NCBI GenBank assembly: GCA_021816585.1 | Contig: JAKAXL010000013.1 | Location: 1-64,000 of the forward strand | Direction: 5' to 3' | DNA length: 64,000 nucleotides | Source: Pseudomonadota bacterium | GTDB lineage: Bacteria > Pseudomonadota > Gammaproteobacteria > Burkholderiales > Burkholderiaceae_C | In this document: one piece after another, positions 47,865-56,404 of the stretch | Numbering within the stretch: position 1 is the first letter of the stretch | Layout: each line of letters starts with the position of its first letter | The notes under the pieces: model-generated | The model's database searches: none | The model's input: only the letters and a program-made list of their open reading frames with translations | Told to the model about the DNA's origin: nothing | Made by a program: the position numbers and the translations under genes

Positions 47865-48872
47865 TCAATGGAAGACATGCAGCAGCGCCTCGCCCACCGC
47901 CGGATACTCGGCCTGGCGCGCCCACTCGAAGGCATCGGCGACCTCGGAGGCCACGCGCGCGCGCAGCGTCGTGTCGGCCGCGTCGTCGAGCAGTCCGCCG
48001 TCGCGCAGCTGGCGTGCCAGCCGATCGATCGGGTCGTGCTCGCGCAGCTGCGCCACCTCGTCCTTCGGACGGTAGACCTCCGGGTCGCCCTGGAAGTGCC
48101 CGAAGTAGCGGTCGGTGCGCACCTCGATCAGGCTCGGTCCCTGGCCGCTGCGCGCGCGCTCGACGGCGGCGCCCGCGGCCTCGAACACGGCCTGCGCGTC
48201 GTTGTGCTCGACGCGCCCCGCGGCCATGCCGTAGGCGGCGGCGCGCTCGGTGTTCCACGCCACCGAGGTGGACTGCGACTTCTCCACCGAGATCGCGTAC
48301 TTGTTGTCCTCGCACACGAACACCACCGGCAGGCGCCACAGCGCGGCCAGGTTCAGCGACTCGTGGAACGTGCCCTGGTTGGCCGCCCCCTCGCCGAAGA
48401 AGGCCACCGCGACCAGGTCCTGGCCGCGCTTTTTCGCGGCCAGCGCGGCGCCGCAGGCCGGCGGCATGCTGGCGCCGACAATGCCGCTGCAGCTGAAGTG
48501 GTGATCGAGGTCGAACAGATGCATGTGCCCGCCCTTGCCGCGACACAGCCCGGACTGCTTGCCGAACATCTCGGCGGTCATCGGGCGCAGCTCGACGCCC
48601 TTGGCGATGGCGAAGTGGTGCGGGCGATGCGTGCCCACCACGGTGTCCTGCCGGCGCAGGTGCGCGCAGACCCCGACCGCCACCGGCTCCTGGCCGGCCG
48701 CCAGGTGCATCTCGCCGGGCACCGGCCCGGATCCGATGTCGAAGGCCAGTCCCTTCTGGATCTGCGGCGGCAGCTTGCCTTCCAGATACACCTTGGCCAT
48801 CGTCTCCTCGTACTGACGGATCCGGATCATGGTCTCGTACATCCAGAGCATCTGCTGGGAAGTCGGGTTCAT
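47865..48872 (-). CDS. acoA: Thiamine diphosphate-dependent E1 alpha subunit, acetoin dehydrogenase type
   Basis: Alpha subunit of 335 residues from the ATG at 48872, with AGGAG five bases upstream. The ThDP/Mg binding motif is FFGEGAANQGTFHESLNLAA to CEDNKYAIS, a GDG-N motif with GEG at its start. HRPHHFAIAKG and GKGGHMHLFDL line the cofactor site. First gene of the minus-strand unit acoA-acoB-lipoyl protein-ligase, with acoR behind. A sigma-54 promoter lies 68 bases upstream of the start. Confidence 0.93.
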   Translation of the reverse strand: MNPTSQQMLWMYETMIRIRQYEETMAKVYLEGKLPPQIQKGLAFDIGSGPVPGEMHLAAGQEPVAVGVCAHLRRQDTVVGTHRPHHFAIAKGVELRPMTAEMFGKQSGLCRGKGGHMHLFDLDHHFSCSGIVGASMPPACGAALAAKKRGQDLVAVAFFGEGAANQGTFHESLNLAALWRLPVVFVCEDNKYAISVEKSQSTSVAWNTERAAAYGMAAGRVEHNDAQAVFEAAGAAVERARSGQGPSLIEVRTDRYFGHFQGDPEVYRPKDEVAQLREHDPIDRLARQLRDGGLLDDAADTTLRARVASEVADAFEWARQAEYPAVGEALLHVFH

Positions 48873-48939
48873 CACGCGTCTCCTGCGGGCACCGTGCGGC
48901 GGAACGACCGCCACGCCCGGGCCCCTCGGCGACCATGCC

Positions 48940-48954
48940 GCAAGGAGCGTGCCA
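48940..48954 (-). promoter_or_regulatory. Sigma-54 promoter of the aco genes
   Basis: The minus strand reads TGGCACGCTCCTTGC, which matches the sigma-54 consensus TGGCAC-N5-TTGC at every fixed base, with GG and GC at the invariant -24 and -12 positions. It lies 68 bases before acoA, and its activator gene acoR is in the same cluster. Confidence 0.85.
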
Positions 48955-49006
48955 TGGGTTGCGCGGCACTTGTGCAGGCGCGCATGCCGGCAACCGGCGC
49001 GGCGCC

Positions 49007-49057
49007 TGTCGCCGCGACACCTGTCGCAATTGCGACAAGTCCCGGGACAGCTGTCGC
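49007..49057. promoter_or_regulatory. Palindrome cluster, probable AcoR upstream activator sites
   Basis: TGTCGC-C-GCGACA (49007-49019) and TGTCGCAATTGCGACA (49022-49037) are perfect inverted repeats, 16-17 bases centre to centre. A third, inverted-order pair (GGGACA and TGTCGC) lies at 49044-49057. They are about 55-115 bases upstream of the sigma-54 promoter, a normal distance for enhancer-type activators, and also directly upstream of the divergent permease gene, which they might affect. Confidence 0.7.
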
Positions 49058-49075
49058 GGGCCCGGCTGCCCTACC

Positions 49076-50095
49076 ATGGCGCCTGCTCCTTCGCTACGCC
49101 GTCGCCCCTTGACCCGCCGCCTCGACCCCTGGTTCCTCGCGCTGCTCGCCGGCCTGGGACTGCTGCCGTTCGTCCCGTTCGCGGTGCCCATCGTCGCCGC
49201 GCTGGCGCTCGCGGCGGCCAGCCTGCCGCTGCAGATGCGCCTGGAAATGCGCATGCCGTCGTGGCTGGCGGCCAGTCTGGTGACCCTGGGCTGGCTGCTG
49301 CTGGCGGCGCTGCCGCTGATGGCGCTGGGGGCGCTGCTGGCGCCGGCGCTGCCGCGCCTGGCACAGACCAACCTGGACGTGGAGGCGCTGACCCGCGCCG
49401 CCGTGAACGCGCCGTGGGTCGGCCCGCTGCTGCAGTCGCACCAGGACGCGGTGCGCAGCTGGCTGTCGGAGAACCAGCCCTCGCTGCTGCTCAAGCACCA
49501 TATCGCGGAGATCCGCACCCTCGGCGAGCACGTGCTGGCGCTGCTGATGCACGCCGCGCTGGCGCTGGCCATCCTGTGGGCGGTGCTGTGGCAGCGTGCC
49601 CCGGTGGCGCACGCGCTGCGCAGCAGCCTGTGCCGCGTGGTGTCGGCACCGCTGGCCGATCGCGTCGAGCAGCAGGCGTTGCTGGCCACGCAGGCGACCA
49701 TCATCGGAAGTCTCGGGCTCGCCGCGTGGGACACGCTGCTGAGCCTGCCGCTGTTTGCCTTCGCCGGCATGCCGCGCTGGTACGCGTGGAGCGTGGCGGT
49801 GGGCATGCTGTCGGTGATTCCCGGCGGCACCGGCCTGGCGCTGGTGTCGGCCGCGGCGCTGCTGGCCACGCAGGGGCATCTGCTGCCGGGGCTGGCGGTG
49901 CTGGCCCTGGGACACGTGATCACGCTGTCGGGCGACGTGCTGGTCAAGCCCAAGCTGATCGGCGCAGCGAGCCACGCCCCGTTCCTGCTGGTGCTGCTGG
50001 CGATCTTCGGCGGCCTGGCGATGTTCGGCATGGTCGGGCTGATCCTCGGCCCGGTGCTGGTGCTGACCGCGCGCGCCGTCGTCTTCGAGGATTGA
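49076..50095 (+). CDS. AI-2E family (PerM-like) permease
   Basis: Integral membrane protein of 339 residues from the ATG at 49076. There are about eight hydrophobic helices, a soluble segment near residues 95-150, and the family motifs IPGGTGLALVSAAALL and SGDVLVKPKLIG near the end, followed by FGGLAMFGMVGLILGPVLV. Members export autoinducer 2, act as Na/H antiporters or have unknown substrates, so the transported molecule is not assigned. It is divergent from acoA. Confidence 0.88.
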   Translation: MAPAPSLRRRPLTRRLDPWFLALLAGLGLLPFVPFAVPIVAALALAAASLPLQMRLEMRMPSWLAASLVTLGWLLLAALPLMALGALLAPALPRLAQTNLDVEALTRAAVNAPWVGPLLQSHQDAVRSWLSENQPSLLLKHHIAEIRTLGEHVLALLMHAALALAILWAVLWQRAPVAHALRSSLCRVVSAPLADRVEQQALLATQATIIGSLGLAAWDTLLSLPLFAFAGMPRWYAWSVAVGMLSVIPGGTGLALVSAAALLATQGHLLPGLAVLALGHVITLSGDVLVKPKLIGAASHAPFLLVLLAIFGGLAMFGMVGLILGPVLVLTARAVVFED

Positions 50096-50401
50096 GGAGG
50101 GGGAGGAGGACGCCCCCCGCTCACTGCGTTCGCCGCCCCCCGCGGGGGCGCAGGCCTGCCTTGGGACGGCCCGGCGCCAGGCCTGCAGGGACCACCCCCG
50201 CTCACTGCGTTCGCCGCCCCCCGAGGGGGCGCAGGCCTGCCTTGGGACGGCCCGGCGCCAGGCCTGCAGTGAGGACGACCCCCGCTCACTGCATTCGCCG
50301 CCGCTCGACGGGGGCTCGTGCCTTGCAGGCTTGTGGGGACTTGGCCCACGATCGGGGTGCGTGGCGCCACAATCCACGTCCCGTGCCGCGCCGCCCCCGT
50401 C
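50096..50401. other. 306-base gap filled by GC-rich repeats
   Basis: No gene is supported. Most of the gap is occupied by the repeat listed at 50115-50325. The end of the permease gene and the start of the minor pilin operon flank it. No clear promoter hexamers were seen in the remaining 75 bases before the pilin gene. Confidence 0.6.
50115..50325. repeat. About 81-bp GC-rich direct repeat, two full and one partial copy
   Basis: Copies begin at 50115, 50196 and 50280 with CCCCGCTCACTGCGTTCGCC (the third with one change). The first two run on through a CCCCCCG(C/A)GGGGG palindrome and CAGGCCTGCCTTGGGACGG to GGCCTGCAG. The third copy decays after about 45 bases. Each full copy can fold around its CCCCC/GGGGG core. 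It resembles dispersed intergenic repeats known from related genomes (recollection, unchecked). Confidence 0.85.
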
Positions 50402-50959
50402 ATGCCGCGTTTCTCCCCGTCCTCCACGCACCGCAGGTCGCGCGGCAACGGCCTGCTCGACGCGCTGCTGGCCTCCCTGGTGCTCGGCCTCGGCGTGCTC
50501 GCGGCCCTGCGCCTGCCGCTGCTCACCTGGCGCGAACTCGGCGCCGCCGCGCAACGGCAACAGGCCGCGCATGCCGCCGCCAATCTCGCGGCCGCGCTGC
50601 ATGCCCAGCGTGGCTACGCAGCCGAGGTGCCCTGCACGACGCATCCCTGCACCCTGCTGCCGGCGTCCGCGAGCGCCGGCGACGACTGCCGCGCACGGGA
50701 CTGCACGCCACAGCGCATGGCCGCCCAGGATCTGCGGGAATGGTCGGCGCTGACGCAGCCGCTGCTGCCCGGCGCGCGCGCCGACCTGCGCTGCCGACCC
50801 GCGCGCGACGCGCTCGCGCCCGCGCGGGGCTCGCCCCGAGAGGTCGTCGCCTCCAGCCGCAGCTTCGACGCCGGATTCGATGCGTGCCCCGAATTCGTCT
50901 GCACGCTGCAGCTGCATCTGGCGCACGGCGATGTACTGCGCTGGCGCATCCGGCCATGA
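50402..50959 (+). CDS. pilV: PilV-like minor pilin
   Basis: Protein of 185 residues from the ATG at 50402. A short basic leader (MPRFSPSSTHRRSRG) precedes a hydrophobic helix NGLLDALLASLVLGLGVLAA, the layout of a class III signal. Cleavage after Gly would leave Asn at +1 and Asp at +5 in place of the usual Phe/Met and Glu. The globular part has six or more cysteines. First of four overlapping genes encoding pilin-like proteins, probably priming or tip subunits of the type IV pilus. Confidence 0.75.
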   Translation: MPRFSPSSTHRRSRGNGLLDALLASLVLGLGVLAALRLPLLTWRELGAAAQRQQAAHAAANLAAALHAQRGYAAEVPCTTHPCTLLPASASAGDDCRARDCTPQRMAAQDLREWSALTQPLLPGARADLRCRPARDALAPARGSPREVVASSRSFDAGFDACPEFVCTLQLHLAHGDVLRWRIRP

Positions 50960-51639
50960 ACGGCACAGCCTCGACTCCATCCATCGCGGCAGGCCCGATG
51001 AAGCGACAGCGCGGCCACGGTCTGGCGTCGTGCCTGCTCGGGCTGGCCCTCGGTCTGCTGGTGCTGCAGGCCTTGTTCGACACCCTCGCCTGCGTGCGCC
51101 AGACGCTGCTGCGACAACGCCTGCAGCTCGATGCGCTGCAGGCGCAGGACATCGCGCAGGCCCTGCTGCGCGCGGTCGCGCGGGCTCCCGCCCGTGGATC
51201 CGCAGCGGGCGGCGATGCGGCCTCGGCACACCAGCCACCGCTTCAGGTGGCGGTGTCACGCGACCCCGCCGGCGAGGTGCTGCACGCCGACTTCGTCGCC
51301 GACGGCGCTCCAGGCGCCTGCGGCGAAGCGCAGCCGGTGGACGGCAGGCACCATGCCTACCGCCTGCGCGTCGACGCCTCGGGAGTCCTGCAATGCGGAG
51401 TCGACGGGTGGTCGCCGCAACCGGTGACCGACGGACTCGGCCGCTGGCGTCTCGATGTCATCGAGGACCGCGGCGCTCCCGCTGCGCCGCGCCTGCGCCG
51501 TGTCGCCGCGGCACAGGTGCACGACTGGCGTCGCGTGCTGCTGCTGCGCGCGTGTCTGATCGGGCCGGCCGGTGCGCCAGGCCAGCCCGCCTGTCACTGG
51601 GTGGATCTGGCCGCGCCAGCCTCGCCCGTCGGATCCTGA
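50956..51639 (+). CDS. pilW: PilW-like minor pilin
   Basis: Protein of 227 residues whose ATG overlaps the previous stop in ATGA. The leader KRQRGHG is followed by LASCLLGLALGLLVLQALFD and an amphipathic helix LLRQRLQLDALQAQDIAQAL. This matches the PilW layout, but the Glu expected at +5 is replaced by Ser. The rest is beta-rich with several cysteines. Assignment rests on order and topology more than on sequence identity. Confidence 0.68.
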   Translation: MNGTASTPSIAAGPMKRQRGHGLASCLLGLALGLLVLQALFDTLACVRQTLLRQRLQLDALQAQDIAQALLRAVARAPARGSAAGGDAASAHQPPLQVAVSRDPAGEVLHADFVADGAPGACGEAQPVDGRHHAYRLRVDASGVLQCGVDGWSPQPVTDGLGRWRLDVIEDRGAPAAPRLRRVAAAQVHDWRRVLLLRACLIGPAGAPGQPACHWVDLAAPASPVGS

Positions 51640-51649
51640 GGCACCGCGC

Positions 51650-52204
51650 ATGCGCCGGCGTGGCCACCGCGGGATCCGGATGCACGAACGCCGCGGGCTC
51701 GCGTTGCCTGCCGCGCTGGTGCTGCTGGGCATGCTCGGGCTGCTCCTTGCCGCGGCGCAGCGTGCGGCGGCGTTGCAGTGGCGCAGCGCCGCGATGCGCC
51801 AGTCGCAGGTGCAGGCACGCGAGGACGCGCTCGCGGCGCTGTCCGCCGCGCAGCAGTGGCTGCTCGCGCAAGGCGCGCTGCAAGCCGCACAGGACTGCGA
51901 CGCGGCGCCGCGACCGGCCTCCCCGCGGCTGTGCCGCCAGGCGCTCAGCGATGCCGTGCGCCCGCCGTGGGATCAGGGCGTACGCGGCGGAATCGACGGT
52001 TGCGTGCACGACTGCGGCTTTCACGTCCAGGCGCTGGACGACCCGCGCGACGCCGACGCGCCGCCGCCTTCCGGGCAGGCGCTGCGAATCAGCGCCTACT
52101 CGCGCGGCGAGGTCACCGCAGTACTGCAACTCGACCTGTGGCTGCAGCGACGCGACGACGCCCCGCCGCGCCTGCTGCACCGCGCCTCGAGGATCTTGCG
52201 GTGA
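51650..52204 (+). CDS. pilX: PilX-like minor pilin
   Basis: Protein of 184 residues. The ATG at 51650 has GAGG eight bases upstream; a second ATG at 51680 would also retain the leader. The basic leader MHERRG precedes the hydrophobic helix LALPAALVLLGMLGLLLAAA, followed by an Ala/Gln-rich helix. This is the typical PilX plan (short leader, no Glu at +5). Three cysteine pairs are likely in the globular domain. It overlaps the next gene by four bases. Confidence 0.7.
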   Translation: MRRRGHRGIRMHERRGLALPAALVLLGMLGLLLAAAQRAAALQWRSAAMRQSQVQAREDALAALSAAQQWLLAQGALQAAQDCDAAPRPASPRLCRQALSDAVRPPWDQGVRGGIDGCVHDCGFHVQALDDPRDADAPPPSGQALRISAYSRGEVTAVLQLDLWLQRRDDAPPRLLHRASRILR

Positions 52205-52629
52205 GCGTGCGCACCGCGGGCCTCGGGGCCGCACGCGGCTGGACGCTGCCGGAGTTGCTGCTGGCGACCCTGGTCGCGGCGATCATCGCCAGCTGCGCGC
52301 TGGCACCGCTGCGCCACGCCTTGCTGCACGCGCGCCGCGTGGCCGTCACCGCGACGCTGCTGCAACTGACCCTGCACCAGGAACGCCATCGGGCCGTGCA
52401 CGGTCGCTACGCGGCCGATCTGAGCGAACTGGGATGGACGAATGCGCACGCGGCCTGCGCGCCGCCCGGTGCCTGTGCCTACGAGCTGCGCCTGCACGCC
52501 CCCGGCGCCGATGGCGACGACTACGAACTGCAGGCGGTGCCGCTGCGGGGCCAGGGCGACGATCGCTGCGGCGTGCTGCGGGTCGACCATCTCGGTCGCC
52601 GCGGCGCGGCCGCAGCGGACTGCTGGTAG
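52201..52629 (+). CDS. pilE: PilE-like type IV pilin
   Basis: Protein of 142 residues starting with GTG at 52201 (GTGA overlap with the previous stop). The motif ARGWTLPELLLATLVAAIIA fits the prepilin signature with cleavage after Gly, Trp at +1 and the conserved Glu at +5. The C-terminal half resembles PilE-type minor pilins (RYAADLSELGW, cysteine pair CAPPGAC, late CGVLRVDHLG). It ends the operon. The tip adhesin pilY1, normally just before pilE, is absent. Confidence 0.75.
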   Translation: MSVRTAGLGAARGWTLPELLLATLVAAIIASCALAPLRHALLHARRVAVTATLLQLTLHQERHRAVHGRYAADLSELGWTNAHAACAPPGACAYELRLHAPGADGDDYELQAVPLRGQGDDRCGVLRVDHLGRRGAAAADCW

Positions 52630-52671
52630 CTGGCCCGGGTGCGCTGGTCCGGGTGCGACAATTCCCCCACC

Positions 52672-53970
52672 ATGCAAGCCTCGCCGCAACGCCCGTCGAG
52701 CCCGCCGCGCGCCTGGCTCGCGCTCGCGACCGCGCTGCTCTGCCTGCTGGCGTGGTTTCCCGCAAGCGCCGCCGCCGCCGGCGCCGTGAACACCTGGGTC
52801 ACGGCCTGGATGACGGCGCCGCAGCGCGTCCCGCAAGGCCCCGGAGTTCCCGCATACCGCCACCCGCCCCTGCTGCGCCAGCAGACCCTGCGCGAGATCG
52901 TGGTGCCGCAGTTGTCGGGCGAGCGCCTGCGCGTGCGCATCAGCAACCGCTATGGCGAGCGGCCGCTGCGCATCGGCGCGGCCACCGTGGGGCGGGTGGC
53001 GCGCGACGCCGCGCTGCGCGCGGGTTCGCTCCACCTGCTGCGCTTCGACGGCCGCGCACAGGTGGTGGTCGCGCCGCACTCCGCGGTGTGGAGCGACCCG
53101 CTGGACGCGCCGGTGCGCGCGGGACAGGCGCTGGCGATCAGCCTGTACCTGCCGCAACAGACGGTTGCGAGCACCTGGCACGTGCTGGCCGGACAGGTGC
53201 AGTTCGTGTCGCGCCCCGGCGACTACGCCGCGGATCCGGGCGACGGCGCCTTTCAGGCCCGCATGACCTCGTGGCTGTGGCTGGATCGTCTCGACGTCGC
53301 CCCCACCGGCGCTGCCGGTGCGCTGCTGGCCATCGGCGACTCGATCACCGACGGCATGCGATCGACCCTGAACGCCCGGCGCAGCTGGCCGCAGCAACTC
53401 GGCGCACGCCTGCGTGCCGACGGCGTCGACGATCTCGCGGTGCTCAACGCCGGCATCAGCGGCAACCGGCTGCTGTCGGACTCGGCCTGCTGGGGCGACT
53501 CGCTGGAGTCGCGCTTCGCGCGCGACGCGCTGCAGCCCGACGGCGTGCGCGCGGTGGTGCTGCTGATCGGCATCAACGACATCGACTTCGCCGCCACGCC
53601 ACCGCGCCCGGGACTGGATTGCGACGCCCCGCACCGGCCGGTGCGGGTGGCACAACTGGAACAGGCGCTGGCGCGGCTGGCGGCGCTGGCGCACGCACGC
53701 GGCCTGCGCGTGTACGGCGCGACGCTGACCCCGGCCGCGCTGCCGCCGTCGCGCGAATCGCAGCGCCTGCGGCTCGACGCCTGGATCCGCGCCAGCCGCG
53801 ACTTCGACGGCGTGATCGATTTCGACGGCGCGCTGCGCGATCCGCGGCAACCGTCGCGCATGCTGCCGCGATTCGACAGTGGCGACCACCTGCACCCGTC
53901 GGATGCCGGCTACGCGGCGATGGCCGCGGCCGCGCTGCCGGTGGCGCTGCGCGAGGCGCGCACCCGGTAG
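52672..53970 (+). CDS. SGNH/GDSL hydrolase, secreted
   Basis: Protein of 432 residues with a signal peptide ([21 protein letters not shown]). An N-terminal beta domain of about 160 residues precedes the SGNH fold. Block I is GDSITDG with nucleophile Ser224, block [10 protein letters not shown], block III GINDID, and block [11 protein letters not shown] with Asp405 and His408. The catalytic set is complete. The layout resembles plant-rhamnogalacturonan or lipase-like GDSL esterases, but the substrate is unknown. It stands alone, 42 bases after the pilin operon. Confidence 0.88.
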   Translation: MQASPQRPSSPPRAWLALATALLCLLAWFPASAAAAGAVNTWVTAWMTAPQRVPQGPGVPAYRHPPLLRQQTLREIVVPQLSGERLRVRISNRYGERPLRIGAATVGRVARDAALRAGSLHLLRFDGRAQVVVAPHSAVWSDPLDAPVRAGQALAISLYLPQQTVASTWHVLAGQVQFVSRPGDYAADPGDGAFQARMTSWLWLDRLDVAPTGAAGALLAIGDSITDGMRSTLNARRSWPQQLGARLRADGVDDLAVLNAGISGNRLLSDSACWGDSLESRFARDALQPDGVRAVVLLIGINDIDFAATPPRPGLDCDAPHRPVRVAQLEQALARLAALAHARGLRVYGATLTPAALPPSRESQRLRLDAWIRASRDFDGVIDFDGALRDPRQPSRMLPRFDSGDHLHPSDAGYAAMAAAALPVALREARTR

Positions 53971-54085
53971 CGCCGCCCCGGCGCCCACGCCCTGCGCGTC
54001 GGCCCGGTTTCCCATATCCTGCGTGGGGGCTGCGTCACGGCAGTCGCCGATCCCTTCGACACTCACAACCGCAAAGGAGCAGAAG

Positions 54086-54688
54086 ATGGCCAAGGTCCTG
54101 GTTCTCTACTACAGCACGTGGGGACACGTCGAGCGCATGGCGCAGGAAGTCGCCGCCGGCGCCCGCACGGTGGCCGGCGTCGAGGTCACGATCAAGCGCG
54201 TGCCGGAGACCATGCCCGAGCAGACCCTCGCGGCGATCCACGCCAAGACCCAGCAGGAAGCCCCGGTGGCGAGCCCCGAGGAGCTGGGGAACTACGACGC
54301 GGTGATCTTCGGCACGCCGACCCGCTTCGGCAACATGTGCGGCCAGATGCGCAATTTCCTCGACCAGACGGGCGGGCTGTGGCAGCAGGGCAAGCTGGTC
54401 GGCAAGGTCGGCAGCGTGTTCGCCAGCACCGCGACCCAGCACGGCGGCCAGGAGACCACCATCACGTCGTTCCACACCACGCTGTTCCACCAGGGCATGG
54501 TGGTGGTCGGCGTGCCCTACGCCTGCGCGCAGCTCACCAACATGGACGAGATCAGCGGCGGCACCCCCTACGGCGCGACCACGCTGAGCAAGGGCGACGG
54601 CAGCCGCACGCCCAGCGCGAATGAACTGGCGATCGCGCGCTACCAGGGGCAGCACGTGGCGCAGATCACGAAAAAGCTCTACGGCTGA
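54086..54688 (+). CDS. wrbA: NAD(P)H:quinone oxidoreductase WrbA
   Basis: Flavodoxin-like FMN enzyme of 200 residues that reduces quinones by two electrons. [18 protein letters not shown] is the phosphate-binding loop, [20 protein letters not shown] the isoalloxazine site, and [14 protein letters not shown] and [14 protein letters not shown] are WrbA signatures. AAGGAG seven bases before the ATG supports the start. It stands alone between the hydrolase and the GMC oxidoreductase. Confidence 0.95.
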   Translation: MAKVLVLYYSTWGHVERMAQEVAAGARTVAGVEVTIKRVPETMPEQTLAAIHAKTQQEAPVASPEELGNYDAVIFGTPTRFGNMCGQMRNFLDQTGGLWQQGKLVGKVGSVFASTATQHGGQETTITSFHTTLFHQGMVVVGVPYACAQLTNMDEISGGTPYGATTLSKGDGSRTPSANELAIARYQGQHVAQITKKLYG

Positions 54689-54763
54689 AGCCGCGGCACC
54701 GCGCGCCGGCTACCATCGCCGGCGAGGCGCGCCGAGGCGGCGCGCCATGGCCTGGAGTCCACG

Positions 54764-56377
54764 ATGGCGCCGCGCGGTGACGAGCAGACCGACTACATCA
54801 TCGTCGGGGCCGGTTCGGCCGGCTGCGTGCTGGCCAATCGGCTCAGCGAGCGGGCCGACACCCGCGTATGCCTGGTCGAGGCCGGCGGCGAGGATGCCTC
54901 GCCGCTGATCGACACCCCGATGGGAATCGTCGGGCTGCTGCGCGGGCGGCGCTACAACTGGTACCTGCAGACCGAGGCGCAGCCGGAGCTGGGCGGGCGT
55001 CATCTGTACTGGCCGCGCGGCAAGGTGCTGGGCGGCAGCAGCTCGATCAACGCGATGATCTACATGCGCGGCCACCCGCGCGACTACGACGACTGGGCGG
55101 CCGCCGGCAACCCGGGCTGGGCGTGGCGCGACGTGCTGCCGCGCTTCCTGCGCCACGAGAACCAGCAGCGCGGGGGCGGCGAACTGCACGGGGACGCCGG
55201 TCCGCTGCACGTCGTCGACCCCGGAAGCCCGAATCCGCTGAGCCTGGCCTTCGTCGATGCCGCCGCGGCCTGCGGCCTGCCGCGCCGCGCCGACTTCCAC
55301 GATACCGAGGACCCCGAGGGCTGCGGGCTGTACCAGCTCACGCAGTGGCAGGGCCGGCGCTGGAGCAGCGCGCGCGCCTTCCTCGACCCGGCGCGGCGTC
55401 GCGCCAACCTGCAGGTGCGCACCGCCAGCCAGGTCACGCGCGTGCTGTTCGAGGGGCGTCGCGCGGTCGGCGTCGAGCTGCGCGGGCCGCAGGGGCTGCA
55501 ACGCCTGCGTGCGCGCGCCGAGGTGGTGCTGTGCGCGGGGGCCGTGCATTCGCCGCAGTTGCTGCTGCTGTCGGGGCTGGGCGAGGCGCCGGCGCTGCGC
55601 GCGCTGGGCATCGAGTCGGTGCTCGAGCTGCCGGGGGTCGGGCGCAACCTGCAGGACCACCTGGACGTCACCGCCAGCATGCGCGAGCACGCGCATGTCG
55701 CGGTCGGCGTGGGTCCGCGCATGCTGCCGCGCCTGCTCGGCGCGGCCTGGAGCTACGCCACGCGCCGCGAAGGACTGCTCAGCAGCAACGCCGCCGAGGC
55801 CGGAGGTTTCGCGCGGTCGCGCCCGGGACTGGAGCGCCCCGACCTCCAGTTGCATTTCCTGCCGTCGCTGCTGCGCGACCACGGGCGCCGCCTGGTCTGG
55901 GGCTATGGCGTGACCCTGCACGTGTGCGCGCTGCGCCCGTCCAGTCGCGGCAGCATCCGCCTGGCCTCGCCCGACGCGACGGTGGCGCCGCGCATCGATC
56001 CGGCCTACCTGAGCCATCCCGACGACCTGCCGACCCTGCGCGCGGGGCTGCGCCTGGCAAGGCGCGTGCTCGGCTCGCCGGCGTGGGGTCGCTTCGCCGG
56101 CATCGAGCTCAGCCCCGGCTTCGCGGTGGCAGACGAGGACGCGGCGCTGGACGCCTACATCCGCGCGCACGCCGAGACCATCTACCACCCCGTCGGCAGC
56201 TGCCGCATGGGCGACGACGCACTGGCCGTGGTCGACAGCCGGCTGCGCGTGCGGGGTGTGGACGCGCTGCGCGTCGCCGATGCCTCGATCATGCCCACGC
56301 TGATCGGCGGCAACACCAACGCCCCCAGCATGATGATCGGCGAGATGGCGGCCGACTTCCTGCTCGGCCGCGCCTGA
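54764..56377 (+). CDS. GMC family FAD-dependent oxidoreductase
   Basis: Flavoprotein of 537 residues related to choline and alcohol dehydrogenases. The FAD dinucleotide motif is YIIVGAGSAGCVLANRLSE. PROSITE-like GMC stretches are RGKVLGGSSSINAMIYMRG and GAVHSPQLLLLSGLG. The catalytic His is in YHPVGSCRMG, followed by DASIMPTLIGGNTNAPSMMI. No betaine genes are nearby, so the substrate is not assigned. The gene ends before a hairpin shared with convergent pssA. Confidence 0.92.
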   Translation: MAPRGDEQTDYIIVGAGSAGCVLANRLSERADTRVCLVEAGGEDASPLIDTPMGIVGLLRGRRYNWYLQTEAQPELGGRHLYWPRGKVLGGSSSINAMIYMRGHPRDYDDWAAAGNPGWAWRDVLPRFLRHENQQRGGGELHGDAGPLHVVDPGSPNPLSLAFVDAAAACGLPRRADFHDTEDPEGCGLYQLTQWQGRRWSSARAFLDPARRRANLQVRTASQVTRVLFEGRRAVGVELRGPQGLQRLRARAEVVLCAGAVHSPQLLLLSGLGEAPALRALGIESVLELPGVGRNLQDHLDVTASMREHAHVAVGVGPRMLPRLLGAAWSYATRREGLLSSNAAEAGGFARSRPGLERPDLQLHFLPSLLRDHGRRLVWGYGVTLHVCALRPSSRGSIRLASPDATVAPRIDPAYLSHPDDLPTLRAGLRLARRVLGSPAWGRFAGIELSPGFAVADEDAALDAYIRAHAETIYHPVGSCRMGDDALAVVDSRLRVRGVDALRVADASIMPTLIGGNTNAPSMMIGEMAADFLLGRA

Positions 56378-56380
56378 GCC

Positions 56381-56401
56381 GGGCCGCCGGCGCGGCGGCC
56401 C
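56381..56401. terminator. GC hairpin between the GMC gene and pssA
   Basis: GGGCCGCC (56381-56388) and GGCGGCCC (56394-56401) form a perfect eight-base stem around five bases, in the 27-base gap of two convergent genes. No T-run is present. Confidence 0.5.
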
Positions 56402-56404
56402 GCC

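Noticed and set aside
54002-54655. Antisense frame opposite wrbA with apparent length
   Set aside because: It lacks a ribosome binding site and domain features. wrbA on the plus strand has a strong AAGGAG and full flavodoxin motifs.
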